A DNA stretch of 7,893 bases, taken from the NCBI GenBank assembly GCA_025455765.1, contig JALOLX010000061.1, forward strand, positions 1 through 7,893, given 5' to 3'. A program made the position numbers and the translations under genes. Positions within the stretch are counted from its first letter, which is position 1. Each line of letters opens with the position of its first letter. This DNA comes from Flavobacteriales bacterium. GTDB lineage: Bacteria > Bacteroidota > Bacteroidia > Flavobacteriales_F > PHOS-HE28. Below the pieces are notes generated by a model, which worked only from the letters and a program-made list of their open reading frames with translations, was not told where the DNA came from and did not search any database. Shown one piece after another: positions 1 through 6,246 of the stretch.

Positions 1-230
1 CGCACAGAATAGGTGTCGTACGAGAACCCGTTCTTCCGCAACTGCACATTCATCCCGGGACCAGTGGAGAGGTACAGTACGGCCTGGTTCGGCCTTCCGA
101 ACTGGTCGTGGACCTGCCCTTTGTTGGCCGTAAAGCCTTCGGAATTGGCCTTGGTCGTGAACGGCAGCGATGCGAGTGCTACAAGGGCAATGCTCAGGGC
201 GATCTCGAGGATCCTGTTCGGGGTGCGCAT
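1..230 (-). CDS. N-terminus of a secreted Bacteroidota protein (partial, runs off the left edge)
   Basis: This is the first 76 codons of a minus-strand gene whose remainder lies outside the window. The ATG at 230 opens a signal peptide: MRTPNR, then a hydrophobic run of about residues 8-23 (IEIALS-like, ending near FTTKA). The mature part begins with ANKGQVHDQFG and continues to MNVQLRKNGFSYDTYSV. This 'NKGQ ... GFSYD' pattern resembles the N-terminal domain (DUF7948-like) found in many large Bacteroidota proteins that carry SBBP or PKD repeats and a type IX sorting domain. Such proteins are secreted and often very long; a C-terminal sorting domain is therefore expected here but cannot be seen. 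The gene starts 90 bases after the regulator stop at 321 on the same strand, so it could be read from the kinase/regulator operon or from its own promoter. I see no good TAnnTTTG box in the gap and no clear Shine-Dalgarno. The family assignment rests on motif recall. Confidence 0.72.
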   Translation of the reverse strand, partial: MRTPNRILEIALSIALVALASLPFTTKANSEGFTANKGQVHDQFGRPNQAVLYLSTGPGMNVQLRKNGFSYDTYSV

Positions 231-320
231 GGCGCTGTTGGTTGAGGACACGAAACAGCATCGATCCAGCGCACCGGCAAAGGGCTTCCGAGCAAGCGGT
301 CAGGATCCAGAGGGAACGGG

Positions 321-1080
321 TCAACCCGCCAGTGCCTTCAACACCTCTTCACGCTTCCGACGGCTCACTTCAAGCCGCGCTTGGTTCTTGAGCACCACAT
401 GCCCGTCATCCAAGTGGGTGATCTGGGCCTTGTTGACCAAGGTGCTGCGATGGACACGCAGGAAACCGATCGGCGCCAGCATGTCTTCATAATCCTTCAA
501 TGTGCGCGCAGAGATGAAACGCCGACCGTCGGACGTATGCAGCTCGGTGTAGTTGTCGTCCGCCGTACAATGGCTCAGTTCAGCGGGGGATACGAAGTAG
601 GTGCGGTCCCCGGTGGTGAGCGTCAGCTTCAGTTGTTGCTCGTTGGACTGGCGGAGGTTCTGCAGGAACTGTTGCTGCACCACCTTCCGATCGGCATTCG
701 GGTGCCGCTGGTGGTAGCGTTGAAGGGCCGCCGCCAACTCGTCCGGTTGCACCGGCTTCAATAGGTAGTCCAACGCACTGAAGCGGATGGCTTGGATGGC
801 ATAACGCTGGAAGCCGGTGCAGAAGATCACCTCGAACGGCCAGGAGCCGAGCTGCTGCAGAAGGTCGAAGCCGCTGCCGCCGGGCATTTCCGAAGCCGCT
901 GCCGCCGGGCATTTCCACGTCGAGGAAGAGCAGGTCGGGTGCTTGTAACGTGATGCGTTCTTGTGCAAGGGAAATGGTCCCCGCTTCGCCGATCACGGTG
1001 ACATCTGGATATACGGCGAGCAACGAACGCAGGTAGTCCCTGTTCGTCGCATCGTCATCCACGATCAAGGCCGTGATCAT
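321..1080 (-). pseudogene. LytTR-family response regulator, frameshifted by a 25-bp tandem duplication
   Basis: Two reading frames together encode one regulator. Frame one, from ATG 1080, gives the start of a CheY-like receiver: acidic cluster D8-D10 (LIVDDD) and phospho-acceptor D54 in FLDVEMPG. After F63 it runs out of frame to a stop at 580, giving a 166-residue hybrid. The other frame, down to the stop at 321, carries the rest of the receiver (conserved Thr in FCTGFQRYA, Lys in DYLLKP) and a full LytTR DNA-binding domain (FLRVHRSTLVNK; C-terminal RRKREEVLKALAG). Removing one 25-base repeat unit joins them exactly: 244 residues, the usual family length, with T80 and K100 in place. The ATG at 1080 is chosen over a TTG at 1101 because receivers of this family begin right at MI.ALIVDDD. 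The gene follows the kinase stop by 39 bases, so the two are surely an operon and cognate. As written, the allele lacks DNA binding and half the receiver. Confidence 0.9.
866..915. repeat. Exact 25-bp tandem duplication (two copies) inside the regulator gene
   Basis: Bases 866-890 and 891-915 are identical, and base 916 also matches base 891, so the copies abut with no spacer. The unit is GC-rich with a run of CCGCTGCCGCCGGG. On the coding strand each copy reads through GAAATGCCCGGCGGCAGCGG, the receiver's EMPGGSG turn next to the phospho-acceptor. Since 25 is not a multiple of three, the second copy shifts the frame by one and produces the break described for the surrounding gene. Confidence 0.97.
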
Positions 1081-1119
1081 TCCGTTGAACTGGTCCGGCA
1101 AGATAGCGGACCGAAGGCC

Positions 1120-3081
1120 TCACAGCAGCAGGGTGACCCGCGTGCCGATGGGGGAGCCGCCGGTATCGTGCAGATCCTCCACCTGAACGGCGCGCTCACC
1201 GCCCAAGCGCCTGGTCAGCAGCAGCAGTCGTTCTTGCGTGAGTTGCATGCCCAGCGAGCGGTGGTCCTGCTTGATCGCGTCAGTGGCACTGCTCGCTTTC
1301 CGGCCTACGCCATTGTCGGTGATGGTACAGCGTACACGATCACCTGCATGGTCGAAGCGGACATCGATCCGGCGCTCCCCTGCCTTGTCCGACAATCCAT
1401 GCAGCACTGCGTTCTCCACGAAGGGCTGCACGATGAGGGCGGGGATCTCGGCATCCTCATCCAACAAGGTCGGATCGACCTCCACGGCAAATGCCAGCCC
1501 ATCGAGCCGCACGGCCTCCAGCTTTAGGTACTGTCGCAGGAAGTCCACCTCGTCCTCTACACTCACCCGGTCGTCCACGCTGTGGTCGAGCACCTGGCGC
1601 AACAACCGCGCGAATCCTTGCAGGTAGCCCAGCGCCTCGATCTGCTTGCCGGCCTGTGTCATACGGGCCGCACTGCTGATGCAGTTGTAAATGAAGTGCG
1701 GGTTCATCTGGCTGCGCAGCAACTTCAGCTCCAGCAGGCCATTTATCTCGGTGATCTCTGCGTTGCTGTTGGCGAGCTTGCTGTTCAGGTCTTCGAGCAG
1801 CAGCGCATGCTGCCGTTTCTGGCGGTAGTTGAGGTAGAAGAGCAGTGCAGCGATGGTGGCGAGGGCTGCGATGACCGCGATGCCGACCAGGCGCTGCCGG
1901 TTGCGGCGGATACGCTCGGCCTGTTCGCTGTTCTGCGCGCGGAGCAAGGCATTGTCCTTTTCCTTGCGTTCGGTGTCGAAGGCGGTACGAAGGCGCGCAA
2001 GCTCCCGTTGCGTGTCGGCACCCTGCACACTGTCCTTCAGGGCCAGGTACCGTTCCATCTGGGAGAACACCGCATCGGCATCGCCTTGAGCGCGCCCCAG
2101 TTCGGCCAAGCTGAAGGCATAGTTCATCTCCAGTTCAGCGTCCCCTGTACCTGCCACAAGCGCCTGCCCTGTTCGCAGTGCTTCCGCTGCTTCCTTCGTT
2201 CTTCCTGCCCTCAGGTGAAGAGCCCCCAAGCTGCGCAGGACATAGGCAAGGTCCGTGGTGCTGTGCAAGGAGTCGTAATGCGCGCGTGCTGTGCTATACG
2301 CGTTCAGCGCAGCGGCAGGGTCGCGCGGTGCCAGCAGGTCGCCCGTGTTCTCCCAGGCAATGCCCTGTCCCTGATGATCGCGCAGCGCTTCGAACATGCT
2401 CGCCGCTTGTTGCATCTGGTCCAACGCTCGGGTGGTGTCACCCAGTTCACGGTACGTGTTCCCGATGGCGACCGTACAATTGGCTTGCTTGTTCTTGCGA
2501 CCCAAGGCCCGTTCCATTTCAGCCGAACGCTCCAGGAACTCCAAGGCCTGCTTCAAGTCACCCGTCTTCCGGTAGGCAATGCCGATGGAATAGAGCAGGA
2601 TGGAGGTGCTGGCGCTATCGTCGGCCTGCTCGCTGTGCTTCAAGGCTTCAAGAAAGTGGCTCAGCGCGCCCACCTGGTCGCCATGTTTTTCGGCCACCCA
2701 GCCCTTGTTGCTCAATGTCACTGCGATGTGCTCGGGTCGGCCGGCCTTGCGGAACAGGGCCAGTGCAATGTCCAGATGGTGGTCTGCACTGTCCAGATGA
2801 CCTTGTTGGGCCTCCAGCCAGCCCAGGTTGTTGTGCGCATCGCCGAGGGCTCGCCTGTTGCCGATGCGGGTGGCCAGCGCCAGTGCTTGGTCACCACACA
2901 GCCGTGCACTGTCCGGATCCGCGTGGATGAGGTTGAAGCAGAGACGGGCCAGGGCATCGGCACGGAGGGTGTCGTTGGTGGCCCCCTTCAGCTCGGACCG
3001 GATACCCGGAACCAGCGAAGCGTCCTGGGCCCAAAGGACCGCCGGGAGGGAGAACACAAAGGCTTGGAACAGCAGGCGCAT
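1120..3081 (-). CDS. TPR-containing LytS-type sensor histidine kinase
   Basis: This is a 653-residue membrane sensor kinase that would phosphorylate the LytTR regulator just downstream. Residues 1-18 form a signal peptide (MRLLFQAFVFSLPAVLWA). About residues 40-350 form a helical array of roughly six to seven tetratricopeptide repeats, with typical A/G-L-G-x-x-Y spacing (for example IGIAYRKTGDLKQALEFL near 166-183). They are followed by a coiled coil (about 355-397), one membrane helix (about 398-417), and a second coiled coil. The kinase core is the His_kinase type: QMNPHFIYN with phospho-acceptor H462, then the N box QPFVENAVLHG (N557) and the G1 box DNGVG (589-593). Family knowledge: TPRs face the periplasm and the core is cytosolic. 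The start at 3081 gives the best signal peptide. An in-frame ATG at 3105 sits inside the terminator hairpin, and longer in-frame starts run back through the tRNA gene. The stop is 39 bases before the regulator ATG. Confidence 0.93.
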   Translation of the reverse strand: MRLLFQAFVFSLPAVLWAQDASLVPGIRSELKGATNDTLRADALARLCFNLIHADPDSARLCGDQALALATRIGNRRALGDAHNNLGWLEAQQGHLDSADHHLDIALALFRKAGRPEHIAVTLSNKGWVAEKHGDQVGALSHFLEALKHSEQADDSASTSILLYSIGIAYRKTGDLKQALEFLERSAEMERALGRKNKQANCTVAIGNTYRELGDTTRALDQMQQAASMFEALRDHQGQGIAWENTGDLLAPRDPAAALNAYSTARAHYDSLHSTTDLAYVLRSLGALHLRAGRTKEAAEALRTGQALVAGTGDAELEMNYAFSLAELGRAQGDADAVFSQMERYLALKDSVQGADTQRELARLRTAFDTERKEKDNALLRAQNSEQAERIRRNRQRLVGIAVIAALATIAALLFYLNYRQKRQHALLLEDLNSKLANSNAEITEINGLLELKLLRSQMNPHFIYNCISSAARMTQAGKQIEALGYLQGFARLLRQVLDHSVDDRVSVEDEVDFLRQYLKLEAVRLDGLAFAVEVDPTLLDEDAEIPALIVQPFVENAVLHGLSDKAGERRIDVRFDHAGDRVRCTITDNGVGRKASSATDAIKQDHRSLGMQLTQERLLLLTRRLGGERAVQVEDLHDTGGSPIGTRVTLLL

Positions 3082-3088
3082 AGGGGTG

Positions 3089-3121
3089 AAAACAGAAAAG
3101 GCCATCCGAAGATGACCTTTT
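3089..3121 (-). terminator. Rho-independent terminator after tRNA-Asp
   Basis: Reading the minus strand, AAAAGG-T-CATC-TTCG-GATG-G-CCTTTT folds into a hairpin with a 6-bp and a 4-bp stem separated by one mismatch. It is capped by a C(UUCG)G tetraloop, one of the most stable known, and followed by CTGTTTT. The stem spans 3096-3121 and starts four bases after the tRNA 3' end. On the plus strand the same stem is followed by a T run (3118-3123), so it could in principle work in both directions. It lies 14 bases upstream of the kinase ATG at 3081. Confidence 0.75.
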
Positions 3122-3124
3122 TTG

Positions 3125-3198
3125 CGGACCGGACGGGACTCGAACCCGCGACCTCCGCCGTGACAGGGCGGCATTCTAACCAGCTGAACTACCGGTCC
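3125..3198 (-). tRNA. tRNA-Asp (anticodon GTC)
   Basis: The 74-base cloverleaf is complete. The acceptor stem GGACCGG pairs perfectly with CCGGTCC and has the G discriminator base expected for Asp. The D arm is GTTC/GAAT. The anticodon stem CCGCC/GGCGG holds the loop CTGTCAC, with anticodon GTC. The variable loop is AGGTC, and the T arm GCGGG/CCCGT encloses TTCGAGT. No CCA is encoded: the bases after the discriminator read CAAA, so CCA would be added by the nucleotidyltransferase. It has its own promoter upstream and a terminator directly downstream. Confidence 0.98.
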
Positions 3199-3228
3199 GA
3201 CTAACTCGGCCTTGCGGCTGAGCGGGTG

Positions 3229-3259
3229 CAAATGTAAGGGTCTTTTTCAGTTGTGCAAA
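3229..3259 (-). promoter_or_regulatory. Bacteroidota-type promoter for tRNA-Asp
   Basis: On the minus strand, TTTG (3259-3256) and TACATTTG (3236-3229) are separated by exactly 19 bases. This matches the Bacteroidota sigma-ABfr consensus TTTG at -33 and TAnnTTTG at -7. Transcription would begin near 3222, about 25 bases before the tRNA 5' end at 3198. It lies between the stop of the T9SS repeat gene (3303) and the tRNA, so it drives the tRNA and, by any readthrough of the terminator, the kinase and regulator. Confidence 0.8.
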
Positions 3260-3302
3260 ACGTTCTGCGCAAAGCGTGCTTCTACTCTGGCAGGCTACCC
3301 CA

Positions 3303-4460
3303 TCAGGGCTCCACCACCACCCGCTCCTGCAATACGTCCTCTGCGGTGTGAACGACCACGATGTACATCCCAGCGGGAAGACCGCTCAGGTCAAGTTCCA
3401 ACCGCTCGCCCTGTGCCGATCCATGGTAGACCCGGTTGCCGGCACTGCTGAGCAGCTCCACCTCCAAGATGGTGCCCGGCCCTCGAAGCTCCACATGGAG
3501 CTGACCACGCGTGGGATTCGGATAGGCCAGCAACCCCAGCTCGGATGTACGGCATTCCACTGGTATGGACCGGAACACGGTACGTGTGCCATCCAGGTCG
3601 ATCTGCGCCAACCGGTAGTATGCCAAGCTATTTACAGGGTCCTCGTCCAACGCTTCATAGTGGAGCATGCTGCTGCTTTGGCCTGCAGCTTCCACCGTCA
3701 ACAGCGCTTCCCAGTCATCATGGTCGTGACTACGTTCGATGATGAATTCAGCGTTGTTCACCTCTGTGGCGGTACTCCAGCTTAGTATCACATGACCCGA
3801 TACGCACTGCGCTTCCCAGGCCACCAGCTCAATGGGCAGGGGTGTGGTGTTCAGGCAGATGGTCTGCTCGTTTATCCCCTTGGCATGGCCGTCCAACGCG
3901 CCGCCTGACCAAATGTCCGTAACCGCACTCTGCACACATTCACTTTGTGTGAGCATGGCCTGCTCGCTGCCGTCGTGATGGCCCCCGGTGAAGATATCCT
4001 CGGTCAATGGCAGGGGGCATTCCACCTGCACCAGTCCTGCAGATGAGGTACCATCGTTCACTCCTCCGTTGAACGGATGGAGCTGCAGGTCCACGACACA
4101 TTCCTGTTGGAACAGACCCGCCACCGCAGCACCATCCTCTGCGCCGCCCCGATAGGGTTCCTCATAGCCGCTTACACTGCAATCTTGAACGATCAGGAGG
4201 CCATAAGCAGCACCACTGTTGCCACCGCCACCGAATAGTTGGGTAAAGGGTTGGATGGAGCAGTTGCTTTGGAGCAGTTCGCCGCCAGCTGTGCCCGTGG
4301 TCATCCCCCCCTCGAACATCCCTCCCGACGACTGCGGAGCGCAGATGTCCTGGACCAATTCTGCGGTTGATCCGCCCACCTGCGGGCCGCCACTGAACTG
4401 GCTCCAACTGGTGGACACCGTCAGTGAGAGAACGATGAGGATATGAAGCCCCCGTATCAT
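3303..4460 (-). CDS. T9SS-exported protein with seven 27-residue Gly/Cys repeats
   Basis: This 385-residue protein has a signal peptide (MIRGLHILIVLSLTVSTSWS, cut near residue 20) followed by seven exact 27-residue repeats (residues 22-210). Next comes a region of about 207-305 resembling the linker/beta-sandwich common before Bacteroidota sorting domains (LPIELVAWEAQ, LSWSTATEVNNAEFIIERS, YYRLAQIDLDG). It ends in a type A Por/T9SS sorting domain (AYPNPTRGQLHVEL; LPAGMYIVVV; VVVEP end). It should cross the inner membrane by Sec and the outer membrane by the type IX system, then be released or anchored at the surface. The ATG at 4460 is preferred: a GTG at 4469 adds only three residues and abuts the previous stop. 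The 9-base gap after the FGE-like gene indicates an operon with translational coupling. Location is well supported; function is not. A structural or adhesive surface role is the plain inference from the repeats. Confidence 0.88.
   Translation of the reverse strand: MIRGLHILIVLSLTVSTSWSQFSGGPQVGGSTAELVQDICAPQSSGGMFEGGMTTGTAGGELLQSNCSIQPFTQLFGGGGNSGAAYGLLIVQDCSVSGYEEPYRGGAEDGAAVAGLFQQECVVDLQLHPFNGGVNDGTSSAGLVQVECPLPLTEDIFTGGHHDGSEQAMLTQSECVQSAVTDIWSGGALDGHAKGINEQTICLNTTPLPIELVAWEAQCVSGHVILSWSTATEVNNAEFIIERSHDHDDWEALLTVEAAGQSSSMLHYEALDEDPVNSLAYYRLAQIDLDGTRTVFRSIPVECRTSELGLLAYPNPTRGQLHVELRGPGTILEVELLSSAGNRVYHGSAQGERLELDLSGLPAGMYIVVVHTAEDVLQERVVVEP
3831..4397 (-). repeat. Seven ungapped 81-bp (27-residue) coding repeats
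   Basis: Seven units follow each other with no insertion or deletion. Counting from the ATG at 4460, an aromatic residue (F, F, F, Y, F, F, W) falls at 22, 49, 76, 103, 130, 157 and 184, and a Cys at 40, 67, 94, 121, 148, 175 and 202. Within each unit the pattern is aromatic, x, Gly-Gly, three residues, Gly, five residues, Leu (six of seven), x, Gln (six of seven), two residues, Cys, eight variable residues. Units 4-7 have Asp-Gly at the third Gly. The units are strongly diverged elsewhere, so this is an old repeat held in register rather than a recent expansion. Confidence 0.92.
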
Positions 4461-4469
4461 CGGTGGCAC

Positions 4470-5972
4470 TTAGAAGCTGCGCACGCCACGGCCACCATTG
4501 GTCCGCTGTCGGTCCCGATTGGCGTTGTTGGTCATCACACTGCGGTCGCTTACGCGAAGCACCGTGGTCCCATTGAACCAATCGCCACCGCGGCAGACGC
4601 CACCACCCTGGCCTCCGCCCAGCATCGGCCAACCAGCCGTATTGGCATTGCCATTTGTCGTAAGCAGGCCATCACCGTTCTGGTCGGTGAACGCAGAGTA
4701 GTTGGAAAGGTATCCGCCCACGCATTGCTCAGCCAAGTTACCCGATAGCTCCATGATGCCATAAAAACTGCCCCCCGATTGGTACCGGGTGGTACCCGTG
4801 CCCGCCGCAAAACCGCAGCGCAATGGACCCTTCGTGCCGGTGTTGGCACCGTACGCGCACAGCCCATTGCCGGCAGCCGTTGACACTTCCGCACCCGTCC
4901 CTGCATTGAGCAGGGCGCCAGATTCTGCCTGGAGCAACATGGTGTTGGACCACGCATATTCGTTCGGATTGGCGCCGGGCACAGTGCCGCGGCAGGCTTT
5001 CTCGTACTCGAACTCGCTCATGGGTCGGAGTGCGGCCCAGTCCAGATAGGCCAGCAGGTCCGTCCACGATAGGAAGTTACAGGCGATGTTCCCGCCATCA
5101 TCCGATTCGGCGAAGGTGCCATTGTTGTTCAGGTCACAGCCATATACCGCAGCTTGTACGCCCGGTACTCCTGGGGTTTTGATGCGGATACCGTTCCGAC
5201 TGGCGTTCACCTGGTTCACCATCAGGGTGCCTGTTACGTTCTGCGGGGGAATGCTTGTACGCGTGAATTGCTGTTCGTACGTGAGGCAGTTGAGGAAGCT
5301 CGCATAACTGTCCTGGCTGATCTCGTACTTCATCGCATAGTAGTTGCTCCAGCCAATGGGAAACGTGTTCGGCAAAGGCGCAGTGGAGCCCCAATTGGGA
5401 TGGGTGTAGTTGCCAGCGGTCCCCAATCCACTGGCCTGCAATGCTGCCGTAATGAGCAAGGGGAAGGCGGAGTTGCCGCTGTAGAATGGATAGGTGCTTA
5501 TGCCGTCACCAGCGAAAAAGTCACCCTGAGGTACGCTGACCATCTCGATACCGAACACCTGAAAGTTGTCCGTACCATTGGCCGGGGTCTGTAGCGCCAG
5601 TGTAAGCGAGGTGGCGCCGATGTTGCCGAAGCCCAGCGCGCTGCGGCGTACGAACACCCCCATTCCGTCCGCTGCCGCATCCACCTGCAAGGGGCTGCCC
5701 ACTGCGTGTGCGCCACTGTTGGTGTTCACCGGTGCATGCATCCACAGGTTATCCGAGCAGGATTGACGCTTGACGAACACCCATACCGCATCCCAGTTGG
5801 CAGGACCGAGGTTGGTGTTCCAGCTGTTGTCCCAACTGATGTCCACTTGCAACGCGCCACCGGATACGGTAGGGTTGGTGATCACCAGGTTGTTGGCCTT
5901 CAAGCCCAGGGCCGATATGCTCAAGAGTACAACGGTGAGCGCATGGGCGGCGTTATGGGTTCTATGCTGCAT
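4470..5972 (-). CDS. Secreted SUMF1/FGE-fold protein, probably non-catalytic
   Basis: This 500-residue protein has a signal peptide (residues 1-26, ending ALGLKA). An N-terminal beta-rich domain (about 27-137) carries the SWDNSWNTN and NWDAVWVFVK motifs seen in Bacteroidota relatives. A formylglycine-generating-enzyme-like domain (about 140-500) follows: GIEMVSVPQGDFFAGD, YYAMKYEISQDSYASFLN, LRPMSEFEYEKACRG (315-329), YGIMELSGNLAEQC (404-417, the counterpart of DMAGNVWEW), RGGDW (461-465) and a terminal GGRGVRSF. Catalytic FGE needs two cysteines a few residues after RGGS in the last stretch; here that stretch (FNGTTVLRVSDR) has none, so sulfatase activation is unlikely. Relatives with this fold in Bacteroidota include motility and binding proteins. 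Asp/Asn-rich turns at about 280-292 and 430-435 (DQNGDG) could bind calcium. It carries no T9SS sorting domain itself. It is the first gene of a two-gene operon. Confidence 0.87.
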   Translation of the reverse strand: MQHRTHNAAHALTVVLLSISALGLKANNLVITNPTVSGGALQVDISWDNSWNTNLGPANWDAVWVFVKRQSCSDNLWMHAPVNTNSGAHAVGSPLQVDAAADGMGVFVRRSALGFGNIGATSLTLALQTPANGTDNFQVFGIEMVSVPQGDFFAGDGISTYPFYSGNSAFPLLITAALQASGLGTAGNYTHPNWGSTAPLPNTFPIGWSNYYAMKYEISQDSYASFLNCLTYEQQFTRTSIPPQNVTGTLMVNQVNASRNGIRIKTPGVPGVQAAVYGCDLNNNGTFAESDDGGNIACNFLSWTDLLAYLDWAALRPMSEFEYEKACRGTVPGANPNEYAWSNTMLLQAESGALLNAGTGAEVSTAAGNGLCAYGANTGTKGPLRCGFAAGTGTTRYQSGGSFYGIMELSGNLAEQCVGGYLSNYSAFTDQNGDGLLTTNGNANTAGWPMLGGGQGGGVCRGGDWFNGTTVLRVSDRSVMTNNANRDRQRTNGGRGVRSF

Positions 5973-6246
5973 GGCGTAGTTGATCGGAGGACCGGACCTT
6001 ACATCAGTAAAGCGACTGCTATGCGGAAGGGCCGATCGTGTAGGTGCATTTGGCGAACCGTTCTACGCTAACGGCGGCGTCTCTGTTTCATTCGTCGATA
6101 AAAAATCGCACTTCGTCGAGGCGGCTTTGGCGGAGGTCGGATCAGTGGCGATCTTGTGTTCCTTGCTATCCCGGCCACATGCTCCATCAGCTTTCGGCCG
6201 TCGTATCGTTCGTGCGCCCTTACCTTTCAGCGTGAACCGCATAGCC
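5973..6246. other. Divergent intergenic region, no gene seen
   Basis: These 274 bases separate the FGE-like gene (minus) from the S41 peptidase (plus) and should hold both promoters. I find no exact TAnnTTTG box on either strand. The closest plus-strand match is TACCTTTC at 6221-6228, with no well-spaced TTTG upstream. A direct repeat TTCGTCGA occurs at 6091-6098 and 6112-6119 (21-bp period), flanking a small A-rich inverted repeat (CGAT at 6096-6099, ATCG at 6105-6108). Open frames here have no recognisable protein and either overlap the peptidase start on the other strand or extend it upstream. Confidence 0.6.

Noticed and set aside
321..968. A separate 215-residue LytTR gene starting at TTG 968
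   Set aside because: Its first ~26 residues are an out-of-frame reading of the receiver domain. The true gene starts at 1080 and is interrupted by the duplication.
1582..3204. A 540-codon open frame on the plus strand opposite the kinase
   Set aside because: It is antisense to the kinase, has no domain or signal, and its C-terminus (DRTGLEPATSAVTGRH) is the well-known translation of a tRNA gene's complement. Such long antisense frames arise from high GC at third positions.
3082..3231. N-terminal extension of the kinase through the tRNA gene (MHPLSRKAELVG ... GGRGFESRPVRKKG)
   Set aside because: These codons are the tRNA-Asp sequence and terminator read as protein. The signal peptide only begins at ATG 3081.
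3831..4397. CRISPR array or non-coding minisatellite
   Set aside because: The 81-bp periodicity is at the protein level only; the DNA units are strongly diverged and lie in one open frame.
3303..4460. Cys-repeat protein as a formylglycine substrate of the adjacent FGE-like protein
   Set aside because: No CxPxR sulfatase-type motif is present (the closest is CAPQS), and the FGE-like protein lacks the catalytic cysteine pair.
5980..6246. In-frame upstream extension of the S41 peptidase
   Set aside because: It has no homology-like features, and the signal peptide starts at 6247, which fixes the start.
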